A stretch of DNA of 64,000 nt, from NCBI RefSeq assembly GCF_033958435.1, contig NC_134158.1, forward strand, positions 9,488,337 to 9,552,336, written 5' to 3'. The stretch is from Carettochelys insculpta. Taxonomy: Eukaryota > Chordata > Testudines > Carettochelyidae. The notes beneath the pieces were generated by a model, which made no database searches, had not been told where the DNA came from, and was given only the letters and a program-made list of their open reading frames with translations. Below are positions 13,151-24,125 of the stretch, in pieces. A program made the translations under genes and the position numbers. The number at the start of each line of letters is the position of its first letter. Position 1 is the first letter of the stretch.

Positions 13151-13365
13151 CTGCCTTAAGACTTATTGTGAGGCAGAGGTAAAACCTGCTGGAGGGGGCA
13201 GAAATTCCCCCTTCTGCAGAACCGGGGAGGGTTGTCCCCAAAGGCGCCAGCCCAGTTAAGGAGAGGGAAGTCCAGCCTGGAGCGTAAGAGGCCTGCAGCG
13301 ATGTATGGGATTCTGGGGGGAAGCTGCAATGAGCTGGCGCTGAGCGGGGTCTCTCGTTCCTTCAG

Positions 13366-16300
13366 GTACGTTAGAGGAGCCAGCGGTGGGTTCTCCATGG
13401 AGAAGTGGGTCTTCCTGGATTCTCGGCAGAGGGCCCTGTACAGAGATGTCATGCAGGAGAGCTACAAGACCCTGATGTCCCTCAGTAAGGAACCAGCTGC
13501 CGGGGGCTGCGTGAGTTAGAGCAGCCTAGGGGCTGCTCTTGGTTACCCTTCGCGCCTCCTGGTGCTCTAGGCTGTTTGGGCTGCAAAGCACAGCTCTGCC
13601 TCGGTGCCTGGAGTCCTACGCTCCTGACGCAAGCCAGGCACCTGGGACATCGGTGGGAATTTTGTCTTGTCCCCCCAAAGCACCAGTACTGGCGAGTGTC
13701 AGAGACACAGAGGCGACGGGTGAAGGACATGGGGCAGGGGAACCACCAGCTCGGTGTAGAGCCGGGACAACCTCCCTCGGCCCCTTCCCTGAGTGATACA
13801 GCCGGGGTGCAGGGGGGGCATCTCTCTGCTTTCCCCACCTCTGTCAGTGAGTGCTCTGCAGCGGGAGCGACCCCCTACTATGGCTTCCAGGTCCCCTGTC
13901 AGCCCCCCCAAGATGCCCAGGGATTCCAGACCCCTAGCTGGCCCCTTGCCCTCCCTCCCACAGTATTTGGGGGGAGCGCATGCCTCACTGCGTACATTGC
14001 TCCAGCAGAGACAGTATATGGGTTTAATGGGACCTTGTACTGCCTCAGCTTGGACACGCTAATATTGGGTGAGTGCAGCAAGGGTGGAAGGAGACAGCTC
14101 AGTGGTTAGCACATTGGGGTTGTGAGTTCAATCTTCAAAGGGGCCATTTAGGGGTGAGGGATGGTGATGGGCCCTATCACCAAGCCAGGGGGTGGACTCA
14201 AAGATCTCTCAAGGTCCCTTCGAGCGCCGTGAGACAGGTAAGTTCTTATATCTCCATCTTTTTGATGCGTGAATTAGGAATAACCAGTATTTTGTGTCCC
14301 TGCGGGGTAAGAGAGCTCAACCCAGCCCCACCGCGTGGGACCTGAAATGGTCCAGAAAAAATCAAAACCTTTCCCTGAAAGGGACATTTTCCCCATCGGA
14401 AAACCGTTTTGGTGGAACCCCGTTTTCCGAGGAGCACGTTTTCTCCAGCTCAGTTCACCCAAGACAGTGGTGTCATATGTGGGCCCACAAAGTGGAGTGA
14501 AGGGCTGCCGTACGCAGGAGGCTCCATACGTCCATCAGGCAGAAAGGGGTCTTGGTGTCCTAGTCGACCACAAGCCAATTACGAGTCAATGGTTTGACGC
14601 TGTTGCAAAAAAAATAGCCCAAGTGTTTCTGGGCGGCATGGACAGGAGTGTTGTGAGCAAGACATGAGAAGTCGTTCTTCCGCTCTACTCTACGCTGGGT
14701 AGGCCTCAGCTGGAGTCTTGTATCCGGTTCTGGGCTCCACATTTTCGGAATGATGTGGAGAAACTGGAGAAGGTCCTGAGAAGAGCAACAAGGATGATGA
14801 AGGGTCTAGAGAACGTGAGTGATGAGGGACGACTGAAAGAACTGGGCTGGTTTCGTTTAGAAAAGGGAAGACCGAGAGAGGCCGTGATAGTGGGTTATAA
14901 GTACCTAAAAGGGTGTTACAAGGAGGAGGGAGAAAAATTGTTCTTGGCCTCTGAGGATAGAACAAGGAGCAGTGGGCTTAAACTGCAGCAAGGGAGGTTT
15001 AAATTGGACATGCATTAAACTGGGAAGCATTAACAGCTGTGTTGTGGACAAGACACGAGAAGTCATTCTCCCGCTCTACTCTGCGCTGGTTAGGCCTCAG
15101 CTGGAGTATTGTGCCCAGTTCTGGGCACCGCAGTTCAAAAAAGATGTGGAGAAACTAGAGAGGGTCCAGAAAAGGGCAACAAGAATGATTAAAGGTCTAG
15201 AGAATGTGACCTATGAAAAAAGGTTGAAAGAATTGGGCTTGTTTAGTTTGGAAAAGAGAAGATTGAGGGGGGACATGATAGCGGTTTTCAGGTATCTAAA
15301 AGGGAGTCATAAGGAGGAAGGAGAAAACTTGTTCTTCTTGGCCTCTGAGGATAGAACAAGAAGCAATGGGCTTAAACTGCAGCAAGGGAGGTTTAGGTTG
15401 GACATTAGGAAAAAGTTCCTAACATTCAGGGTGGTCAAACACTGGAATAAATTGCCTGGGGAGGTTGTGGAATCTCCACCTCTGGAGATATTTAAGACCA
15501 GGTTAGATAGATGTCTGCCAGGGATGGTTTAGACAGTACTTGGTCCTGCCTTTGGGGCAGGGGGCTGGACTCGATGGCCTCTCAAGGTCCCTTCCAGTCC
15601 TAGGCTACGTCTACACGTGCACCCAACTTCGAAATAGCTTATTTCGATGTTGCGACATCGAAATAGGCTATTTCGATGAATAACGTCTACACGTCCTCCA
15701 GGGCTGGCAACGTCGATGTTCAACTTCGACGTTGCTCAGCCCAACATCGAAATAGGCACAGCAAGGGAACGTCTACACGGCAAAGTAGCACACATCGAAA
15801 TAAGGGAGCCAGGCACAGCTGCAGACAGGGTCACGGGGCGGACTCAACAGCAAGTCGCTCCCTTAAAGGGCCCCTCCCAGACACACTTTCATTAAACAGT
15901 GCAAGATACACAGAGCCAACAACTAGTTGCAGACCCTGTATATGCAGCACGGACCCCCAGCTGCAGCAGCAGCAGCCAGAAGCCCTGGGCTAAGGGCTGC
16001 TGCCCACGGTGACCACAGAGCCCCGCAAGGGCTGGAGAGAGAGTATCTCTCAACCCCCCAGCTGATGGCCGCCATGGAGGACCCCGCTATTTCGATGTTG
16101 CGGGACGCGGATCGTCTACACGTCCCTACTTCGATGTTGAACGTCGATGTAGGGCGCTATTCCCATCTGCTCATGGGGTTAGCGACTTCGACGTCTCGCT
16201 GCCTAACGTCGATTTCAACTTCGAAATAGCGCCCAACACGTGTAGACGTGACGGGCGCTATTTCGAAGTTACTGCCGCTACTTCGAAGTAGCGTGCACGT

Positions 16301-19300
16301 GTAGACGCAGCCCTAGTGTTCTATTACTCTATGATTAGGAAAAGCTTCCAAACTGGCCGGGTGGTTCAACGCTGGAATAAATTGCCTGCGGGGTTGTGAA
16401 ATCTTGGCCACTGGAGATATCTGAGAACTAGTGAGACAAACAGAACTGCTGGGGCAGGAGGTGGGGGAACCTGCCAGGCTCCTGGCCTAGCAGGTTCTAA
16501 TCTCCCCCTTGTTTTACCTTTCTACCCGTGCACAGAATATCCCATCCCGAAAGCGGACATGATTTCCCGTCTGGAGCCAGGGGAAGAGCCGTGGGTTCCG
16601 GATCTGCAGCCCTTCGGAGGAGGGGATCTCCCAAGAGGCGCCAGCCCAGGTGAGGAAACCGGCTCGAGCCGCTCCAAAACCACCTGGGAGCCAAATCAGG
16701 AGCAAAGTGCTTCACAGTCAAAGCAGTGGTGCTTGCGAGAGGGATATAAATCCTGTTTAATTCATTGCCTGGGTAAACTGATTAAAAGGGCAGCAGAGGT
16801 GGGGAAAGTACCCCACGAGTTACTTGAGTACAAGTGCAGGAAGAATACCACAAAAGTTACTTGGGTAAAGGTGCAGGAAGCATACCCCAACAGTTACTTG
16901 AGTACAAGTGCAGGCCGAATACCACAAAAGTTACTTGAGTAATAGTGCGGCCCAAGTACCCCAAAGGTTGCTTGAGTAAAAATGTGGCAGGAATACAGTG
17001 AAAGTTACTTGAGTAAAGGCGCGGCAAGAGCACTCCAAAGTTACTTGAGTAAAAGTGTGCCTGCTTTCACTTCTGGGTACTTGAGTACAAGCTAGATGTG
17101 GTGAGCGTGTGTGCGTACATGCACATGCGTGTGTTTACATTTTCTCAAGTAGCTTTCCAGAGGGGCACCGCTGCCTTGTACTTCCGTCCGTTCCCCTCCC
17201 CAAGCAGCTGTACTTTCACTCAAGTAACTTTTGGGGTACTTTCCCCACCTCTGCCGGCCATGGAGGCTGCTCCTGGAGCCCCACCCCAGCAGCAGGTGGG
17301 GGCACTGGCTGGGGGGCTGCTCCAGCCCCCCCACCAGTTAACTGGAACCAGTGAGCCTCACGCGTCTGGCTTCGATCTTAACATCCCTCATTTGCGACCG
17401 TGTTTTGGACCTCACGTTCGCTCCGTGCCGAAGCTTCGGGGCTTGTTCTCGGTATGGGGGAAACTGAGGCCCCTGAAAAGCGGGGAGGGTGATGGGGGGG
17501 ACACACACATGTAGCCCTGATTGAGATCCTAGGGGGGCACGCACAGCCCCCCAGAACTGGGGGCACAGGGATAGTGGGGCTGCACACAGGGCCCCTGGAC
17601 TAGTCGAGGTTATGGGGAGAAGAGGGCAACACACAGCCCCTGGAACGGGGGCAGTGGGACAGGGAGTCCCTGCAACGGAGGTGGGGAGAGGCCAGGAGCC
17701 CATTGTGCGGCAGGCTGCTTGGCCGACAGCAATGAACCCTGCAGCTGGGCTCAGTGGGCAGGAGTCAGCTCCCCATTCCCTCCACCTCCCCGAGACAATG
17801 TCTCGGTGTGAGGCCAGAAGAGACCTTCCTGGACCATCTCAGCTGTCTTCCTACGTCGTTTCCCCTCCAGCTTCCCCCACGCCCTTCCCATCAGGCACGT
17901 GGCACGGCTAACGTCCGGGTTCTCTTCTCACTCAGGGCTGGCGAGCGAAACCGAGGCTGTGCAGCCGGCAGAACCGGAGACGGCCTTCTCGGGAAGCGGC
18001 CGGGGCAGGGCGACCCACAAAGGTGGCAAAGCCGGCCGGTCCGGCAGCCAGCTGGGAAAGCCACCGGGGACGAGACGGGGCAGAGAAACTCCACGCAACG
18101 GAGGCTTCAAGAAGAGCCGGGATGGGGCAGCCCCAGGGAGAAGCCGCGTGGGGGAGAGCTCTGAAGCCGGGCTCAGCGTGGACGGTAACCCGCAGCGTCC
18201 CGCAGGAGAGGAGCCCCATCGGGAACACGGAGCAAACTTCACAGACAGCTCTGCCCTCCTGGCCCGGCAGAGCTCCCCCGCGGCGCCGGGCTCCTATCCC
18301 TGCCCGGCGTGCGAGGAGAACTTCATCGATGCGTCGGCGCTCCTGGCCCACCAGCGCTCCCACGCGGGGCAGGGCCCCGGCCCGCGCCGCCGGCCCCAGG
18401 CCCCCGGCGGGAAGCGCTACCGCTGCTCGGAGTGCGGGGAGCGTTTCCGGGTCGGCTCCCACCTGGCCACCCACCTGCGCCTGCACACCGGGGTGAAGCC
18501 CTTCCGGTGCGCCGACTGCGGGAAGGGCTTTGACTGGGGCTCACACTACGCCCGGCACCGGCGGCTGCACACTGGCGAACGGCCCTTCCAGTGCGCCGAC
18601 TGCGGGAAATGCTTCGGCCGCAGCTCCCACCTCTACCGGCACCAGCGGGCCCATGCCGACGGGAAACCCCTGCGGTGCCCGGCCTGCGGCAAGGCCTTCA
18701 ACAGCAACGCCTACTTCCTCAAGCACCGGCGGGCCCACGCCCCGCCCCAGCCGCCCCACCGCTGCTCCGAGTGCGGGGAGACCTTCCCCCGCCGCGCCAG
18801 CCTGGCCCAGCACCGCCGGAGCCACCGGGGCGAGAAGCCCTTCCGGTGCGAGGACTGTGGGAAGGCCTTCGCCTGGAGCTCCCACCTGGAGCGGCACCGG
18901 CGCGTCCACACCGGCGAGCGGCCGCACGCCTGCGGGGAGTGTGGGGAGGCCTTCAGCCAGAGAGCTCACCTGGTGAAGCACAGGCGGGTGCACGCAGGCG
19001 GAAGGGCCTCCGGCTGCCCGGCTTGTGGGAAGAGCTTTGGGGACAGCTCGGCTCTGGAGAAGCACCGGGAGAGATGCCGCCCGGCAGCCCGGCGGCTGGC
19101 GGTGGAGAGCCCCCGTCGGCGCGGCGCCAGCCGGAAGAGCTTGGCTGGGCCCGCGGCGCTGGTGAGAGGCCGGAAGAGCCACGCCAAGGAGCCACCGGCT
19201 GGCGGGGAGAGCTCGGCCCAGGCCAGCCCCTCGGGGGAGAACCCCCGGCACCCGTGCCCTGACTGCGGGAAAAACTTCCTTGGTGGCTCCCAGCTGGAGA

Positions 19301-19641
19301 GGCACCGGCAGCTCCGGCACGCAGCGGCTCAGCCCAGACCCTTCCGGTGCGAGGACTGTGGGAAAAGCTTCAGCCAGGCCCCGGCGCTGGCCAGGCACCA
19401 GCAGCTCCACGTCGCCGGGGGAAGCCCTTCCGGTGCAAGGACTGTGGGAAAGGCTTCACCTGGAGCTCCCACTGGGAATGGCACCGGCACGTCCACAGCG
19501 GGGAAAAGCCCTTCCAGTGCGCCGGCTGTGGGAAGTGCTTCGGGCGCAGCTCCCAGCTCTACCGGCACCAGAGAAACCACCCTGGAGAGGAACCCACCTC
19601 CTCTCCCGGGGCTGAGGAAAGGGGAATGCGGAGAACCCTGA
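13366..19641 (+). CDS. KRAB-C2H2 zinc finger protein 2, with frameshifts
   Basis: Probable nuclear DNA-binding repressor. KRAB-A exon 13366-13484 after CGTTCCTTCAG, ending at [27 protein letters not shown] and [11 protein letters not shown] are clear, but the preceding VTLEEPAV lies in another frame, so one base seems lost near 13390. An in-frame ATG at 13301 could give an N-terminus without that part. KRAB-B exon 16536-16649 ([14 protein letters not shown]) joins in phase 1. The last exon starts 17936 and joins in frame (G-LASETEAV). Eleven C2H2 fingers run from 18295 (YPCPAC) to about 19410; finger 9 ends in Cys instead of His. After finger 11 a five-G run (19417-19421) is one base short of frame, so two further good fingers (FRCKDC at 19428, then FQCAGC) are out of frame and the protein ends at 19641 with unrelated residues. 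Both indels could be real decay or base-call errors. Confidence 0.8.
14088..14236 (+). repeat. tRNA-derived SINE (tortoise Cry-like)
   Basis: A-box-like GCTCAGTGGTTAGCACATTG, B-box-like GTGAGTTCAATCTTC, then GGGGCCATTTAGGGGTG and a tail with GGTGGACTC and CAAGGTCCCTTC. It matches the general layout of the tRNA-derived SINEs described from cryptodiran turtles; a second copy is at 34318. Confidence 0.7.
14550..15009 (+). mobile_element. Outer CR1 LINE, 5' part
   Basis: CR1 interrupted at 15009 (TTGGACAT) and resumed at about 16336 (TAGGAAAAGCTTCC), which is the normal continuation in other copies. Carries several frame breaks. Confidence 0.8.
15010..15602 (+). mobile_element. Inner CR1 LINE nested in the outer CR1
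   Basis: Better preserved CR1 with an open frame of about 186 residues (14972-15532), the C-terminal end of ORF2. It ends CAAGGTCCCTTCCAGTCCTA and its tail resumes after the MITE at 16313 (CTAGTGTTCTATTACTCTAT). Confidence 0.88.
15603..16312. mobile_element. 710-bp MITE inserted in a CR1 tail
   Basis: Terminal inverted repeats of 20 bp match at 19 positions: GGCTACGTCTACACGTGCAC and, reversed, GGCTGCGTCTACACGTGCAC. CTA flanks both sides (15600-15602 and 16313-16315) as a 3-bp target duplication. The interior has spaced TTCGAAATAG and ATCGAAAT palindromes and no transposase. Three-base target sites point to a PIF/Harbinger-like family, which is an inference. Confidence 0.88.
16336..16470 (+). 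mobile_element. Outer CR1 LINE, 3' part
   Basis: Continues the copy broken at 15009: GCTGGAATAAATTGCCTG and CTGGAGATATCTGAG are the usual next segments. Confidence 0.75.
16794..17253. mobile_element. hAT-like MITE, expanded copy
   Basis: Ends CAGAGGTGGGGAAAGTACCC and its reverse complement GGGGTACTTTCCCCACCTCTG-type right end. The left half holds about eight copies of AGTTACTTGAGTA(A/C)A spaced 35-60 bp, an internal tandem expansion compared with 8415-8615. No 8-bp target duplication was seen. Confidence 0.78.
17254..17935. other. Intron of zinc finger gene 2
   Basis: No repeat of known family recognised; G-rich tracts with CACAGCCCC(C) motifs at 17500-17660. Ends in the acceptor TCTCACTCAG. 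Confidence 0.5.
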
Positions 19642-20024
19642 CAAGGCAACAGGGGAGCCACCCCCAGAGCCCACCTGGCAAAGGTTCAAGGGGGAGTCAC
19701 CAGGGAGCAGAGATCCTTTGAGGTCAACCCATGTGAGGCGTCGGCGACTCCAAGGCCGAGCAAGCCCACCCACGCGCTAACGGAGGATAAAGCTGCTCCG
19801 TCGTGCGTGCCCGGCTGTAGCTGATCGGTGACCTCCATGCCACGAAGACCTGTCTCCTCCTCTCCCCCAATTGAATGGGGGGAAACGGGGCAAGAGAGGT
19901 AGATGGGGGAGGTACTGCCACTTTCTCCACCCCAGAGGTCCACCCTCACACCCTTCCTCCCCGTCTATTTCCCATGTCCCCCAGCAGACGTTGGAGCTGC
20001 CCTCCTGTTCATCCCCGGTCATGG
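19642..20024. other. 3' flank of zinc finger gene 2
   Basis: If the G-run frameshift were corrected the frame would continue to a stop at 19721. No AATAAA was seen on the plus strand here. Confidence 0.4.
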
Positions 20025-20480
20025 CATCATAGAACACTAGAACTGGAAGGGACCTCGAGAGGTCATCGAGACCAGCCCCTTGCCACCACGGCAGGACTGA
20101 GCACTGTCTAGACCACCCCTGATAGGTGTCTGTCTAACCTGCTCTGAAATATCTCCAGCGATGGCGATTCCACAACCTCCCCAGGCAATTTATTCCACTG
20201 TTTGACCACCCTGACAGTTAGGAACCTTTTCCTAATGTCCAACCTGAACCTCCCTTGCTGCAGTTTAAGCCCATTGCCTCTTGTTCTATCCTCAGAGGCC
20301 AAGAAGAACAATTTTTCTCCCTCCTCCTTGGGACCCTCTTTGAGGTACTTGTAAACCTCTATCATGTCCCCTCTCAGTCTTCGCTCTTCCAAACTAAACA
20401 AGCCCAGTTCTTCCAGTCTTCCCTCCTCGCTCATGTTCTCTAGACCTTTCATCGTTCCTGTTGCTCTTCTCCAGACCTTC
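20025..20480 (-). mobile_element. CR1 LINE fragment
   Basis: Minus-strand CR1 with an open ORF2 C-terminal frame (20108-20548) and the GAAGGGACCTCGAGAGG tail. Confidence 0.88.
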
Positions 20481-21004
20481 AGGTTGAACCCTGGAAGCGG
20501 AAGGCAGAATGGAGCTGTGGGACTCCCCGCTGCAGGATAAGGGTGCACTTTGGGCTGGTTTTGTGCAAGCGTTCACAGACTCCCAGGCGCAATCAGGGTT
20601 GGGGGCCGCAATTACATTGCCTTCCATTAACCCAAGTGTCACAATTATCCTGTTCCCCAAAGTGGGGTATTTATACCATTAGCTCAACTGTCACATTTAT
20701 ACGGTTCCCCCTTAGCTCAGGTGTCCCATTTACACGGTTCCGCTTCCCCCCAACGAATGCCACCTTTTAACCCTCCCCTGCAGCTGAGCACGTCCTGGAA
20801 CTGCTGCGTCAGGGACCGTTTCAGAGCAGACGCCAATGTCCTATGTCGGCGGTCAAGTTTGAGAAAAGGAGGCTGAAAGGGGAGGATGGAACCCTTCCTC
20901 GGCTCCCCTTGAATGCGGTTGGGACCCAGGGTCCTAGGCAGGGAGTGGCACCTTGACCTCTTACACAGGGAAATAAGGAACCTCCCCGACAGCCTTAGCT
21001 GGGA
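20481..21004. other. No gene; short minisatellite
   Basis: At 20625-20745 a unit of about 40-45 bp with TAGCTCA and GTGTC(A/C)CA(T/A)TTATA recurs three times. Otherwise unassigned. Confidence 0.4.
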
Positions 21005-21085
21005 GCCAGCTGGCTTTTTGCTTAGACTGTAGAGGCTCCTGCCCTGAGCTTCAGCGGTCCCGGGTTCGAGTCCGCCTGGAAAAGG
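21005..21085 (+). repeat. tRNA-like SINE remnant
   Basis: AGCCAGCTGGC start and CCCGGGTTCGAGTCCGCC, a good Pol III B-box. The cloverleaf could not be completed, so it is not called a tRNA gene. Confidence 0.45.
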
Positions 21086-21289
21086 TCTGCGGGAGAAGGC
21101 GCAGGTGGAAATGCTGGGACTGAGCCAGGGCCGCTCAGAACTAAAAGCTCGAGTGGCAGTCACCTCTGGATCCGAAGCATTGCCTCTGGTTTTGTCTCAA
21201 TTCGTCCCCTGCGGCTCGGTGCAAAGGGTGACCCAGTGGGTTACCCAGAGCGGGGAGCCTTACCTGGTTTGTTCTCGGCACCCGGGTGA

Positions 21290-22110
21290 CTGAGAGCGGT
21301 TCCTTCGCAGCGGGGGATCCGGCCGGAGCGTGGGACGGGACGGGACGTCGTCTCAGGAGGAGGAAAGCGGAGGGCACCATTTCTGCATCTCATTCACCCC
21401 CCTACAAACCTGCCCAGGACGGCGAAAGCCTCAGCTGGGATTGGAGACCCAGGGGTGGCTGTGGCTGGCCCCACTGCTGGCAGAGAAGGGGTTAACACCG
21501 CCGAATCTCATCCCCCTAAAAATTGGAGCTTGGGCCTCTGCTTGCGAGGGGTATTTTCACTGCTGCCTATTAGAGAATGGGGCGGCCTGGGGGTCGGGGC
21601 AGGGCGGCCGTCCCATGTCGGGGCTGCTCAGCGATGGGGGATGCTGCTCCAGGGGGGGACACCAGGGCTGGGGGCTCTGTGGCCTCCAATGGGGAGGCAC
21701 CTGGGATGAAGGGGAGTGGAGGATGGGGGCTCCAGAACCCCCGGTGGGGGGTGTTCCACAGCCCCCTGGCGGTGGGGGGTGCAGGGAATGAAGCAAGAGC
21801 CACCTCCCTGGGGCGTGGACGGCTGCAGAACCAGGCAGCCGACCCATAGAGGGGCTCCCTGGGACAGGAGGTGCCTCCCCTAAGTGCAGGGCACCAGGGA
21901 ACGAGGCAGCTGCCCTGTCATGGAGTTTGCTGGCGGTGGGGTGCTGGGGAATGGGGCAGCTGCCCCACAGAGGCACAGAGCTCCAGGGAACAGGGCAGCC
22001 GCCCAGAGGAGGAGCTCCTGGCACGAGAGGCTGCCCCCCCCAAGACACCGGATACCGGGGAACAGGAGCCCTGCAAAATGCGGGACAATTGGCCTGTTTT
22101 CTTCAAAAAG
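21290..22110 (+). repeat. G-rich degenerate tandem repeat
   Basis: From about 21560 a unit of roughly 55-70 bp with GGGAA(C/T)(G/A)GGGCAGC(T/C)GCC recurs irregularly. Several overlapping open frames here reflect composition. Confidence 0.5.
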
Positions 22111-22499
22111 TCGGGACGCCGGCGAGACAGCTTAAATAAAGGACTGTCCTGGAGAAAACAGGCCGGACAGGCCCCCCAGCCTCCAGAAGTTCGCCAGCTT
22201 TAGAACCGAGAGCCTTCAGCTCCCAACGGCCTGGGACCCTGGCTCCGCTGTCTGTCCCCTTCCCCTGGCCAGCGCTTCCTCCATGCACTCTGCGAAACTG
22301 GGGTTCGGTAAAGAGCAGGGGTGAGCCCCAGGCAGCAAGGTGCTGCAGGTCTAGGAGGCAGTAAAGCAATGGGTGGAGGTGTGTGGAGAGGCTTCGGCCC
22401 ATGATGAGGGGTGACGGTGGGGATTCGGTTGCTTTCTTTTGAGACGTGGCAGCTGTGTGTGCCGAAGGATTTCCCTGCTGGGACTCCTGGGTTCTCAGC

Positions 22500-22610
22500 C
22501 TGTCTCCAGTAGGAAGCACAGCCTGGTAATTAGCACAGGGAGAGGTGAGCATGGGAAACCTGGCTCCTGAGTCTCCCCCCACCCTGGCTCCCAGCTCTGG
22601 GAGTCGTTTT
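22500..22610 (+). repeat. tRNA-like SINE remnant (GACTCCTGGGTTCT type)
   Basis: TGGTAATTAGCACAGGGAG and GGCTCCTGAGTCTCCCC resemble 49520-49620 and the reverse of 33745-33880. Confidence 0.35.
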
Positions 22611-22639
22611 ATCTGAGATAAGTCTCTGCGTTGCCCCCC

Positions 22640-22819
22640 ACCTCGGCACAGCAGTTTGAGCTCTGCACAAAAAACATGGCAGAAGTCCCCCTTCAGATCT
22701 TCTGGTGCCAAAGCCACTGGCTCCTTCTTGCACCGGCGAAAGGGGAATCGCCGTTCTATGCTCAGCGCTACGGTGTCTATGGCACACAGCGAGGCAGTTG
22801 ATTCCACAAATGCCTCCAT
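22640..22819 (-). other. Possible coding exon, unrecognised
   Basis: On the minus strand an ATG at 22819 opens a frame of protein-like composition (RRFPFRRCKKEPVALAPEDL at its core) ending near a CGAG|GTGGGG donor-like site; an acceptor-like CTGTATTAG|CAG lies just upstream. I recognise no domain. It may be chance. Confidence 0.15.
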
Positions 22820-23220
22820 AAAACCATCTTCCTGCTAATACAGACTGGCTGGTGAGAAAAGCTCATCTTACGCTGTAGCTTTCCAGGATGTGGGGGTGAC
22901 CCCCAAAAGATTTAGGGGACCGCGGCTGGGAAAATTGCCGTACAGATTGGAGACCCCCTCCTCTCTGCCTGTGTGATCAGTGGGTGAAGATTCAGGGGAT
23001 GAGGCGGGGCAAGGACACAGCCTAGGGGCACAGTAAAAGTGGATGCGGCAATGGGGGTCACAGTCTTGGAATCCGGATCCGGATGTAGCAGGAGAACCAA
23101 TAGCAAAGATGCAGCCCCTTTCCGTTTGCAAAAGTTTGGCTCGGCAATCAAACCCTTCAGCTGATAACTGCCTGACAGCCGGGCTGGGTCTACCCCAGCG
23201 ACTTCTTTCACCTTTTTCCA
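22820..23220. other. No feature recognised
   Basis: Nothing supported was seen. Confidence 0.3.
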
Positions 23221-23224
23221 AAAG

Positions 23225-23505
23225 GTTATTTCAGGAAAAAAGTGCGTAGACTCCCCCGGGGCCCTTTATTCGCAGGACCAGTCCTCCCGGCGCTGGATTT
23301 TTCAACCCCTGGCCCATTCTTTCGAAAGAGCAGGGGTTGTGTGGCCACTGTGTATTGGAAGAGAGGAGCGAGGTTTTGATTTGCTTTCTCGTGTGTGGAC
23401 GCGCTCTTTCGAAAGCGTTTTTTTTTTTTTCAGACAAGATCTTCCGGAAGAACGTCTTTGGAAAGATCGTGGCAGTGTAGACATCGCCCCTGTGGTACAA
23501 ATCAA
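23225..23505. mobile_element. MITE of the GTAGACATCGCC type
   Basis: Contains paired CTTTCGAAAGAGC / GCTCTTTCGAAAGCG blocks and ends with GTGTAGACATCGCCCC, the terminal style of the other GTAGAC-ended MITEs here. Confidence 0.6.
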
Positions 23506-23560
23506 GCCAGGGCATTAGATTACTGCTAGATCCTAATAGGAGAAACTAAATGAGTATAGA

Positions 23561-23876
23561 CAGGTGGAACCTCTCTAATCCGGCACTCTGTCATCCAGCA
23601 ACCTCCATAGTCTGGCGTGATGTTAGTTATCCAGATGACGACTTATGGGTGAGGCCAAGTTTCCTGTAGTTCCATAAACTTTGTTTCCTGCCATCAGTCC
23701 TGGCTCTCAGTGTTCTGGGCTGTTCTTTAGCTGTAATTTGCCTCTAATTGTCTTCTAAGAGCCCAGTCAGCCGTGGGCACGTTGGTAATATGCTAGGCAA
23801 TATTGACCTACCAGGTCTGGCAAATTTGGCCAGCACCGGTCAGGTCAGGAGGCTGCTGGATGAGAGAGGTTCAACC
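23561..23876. mobile_element. Tigger/pogo-like MITE
   Basis: Inverted ends CAGGTGGAACCTCTCTAATC and, reversed, AGGTTGAACCTCTCTCATCC. TA follows the right end and occurs just left of the element, consistent with a TA target. No transposase remains; the open frame 23748-23954 is not supported. Confidence 0.75.
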
Positions 23877-24024
23877 TATGTGACTATCTCTCTGCTCCGA
23901 AAAAGAATGCTGGGGAAGATGAACCACCTTGCTATCGAGTCTTCATTACAATGACATTTCTGTATTGGAGACATTGCCTTTTTCTAAAGCTTCTGTAATT
24001 ATGGCCTTGTCAGGGCCAGCTTAA

Positions 24025-24125
24025 TAGGCAGCGGGTTTAAAACAGAACAGAAGGAAGTTTTTCAACACACAACCTGTGGAACTCCCTGCCAGAGGATGGT
24101 GTGAAGGCCAAGCCTGTAACGGGTT
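24025..24125 (+). mobile_element. Outer CR1 LINE, left part
   Basis: GTTTAAAACAGAACAGAAGG to GGCCAAGCCTGTAAC is the segment that in other copies runs directly into GAGCTGGAT..., found at 24711. It is split by the next feature. Confidence 0.75.

Noticed and set aside
16794..17100. CRISPR-like or iteron array (TTACTTGAGTA units)
   Set aside because: It has MITE ends and a vertebrate context.
18541..19410. 289-residue minus-strand frame and several other-frame ORFs over the finger exon of gene 2
   Set aside because: GC-rich shadows of the real C2H2 frame with repetitive composition.
21050..21080. tRNA gene (good B-box)
   Set aside because: No cloverleaf could be built around it.
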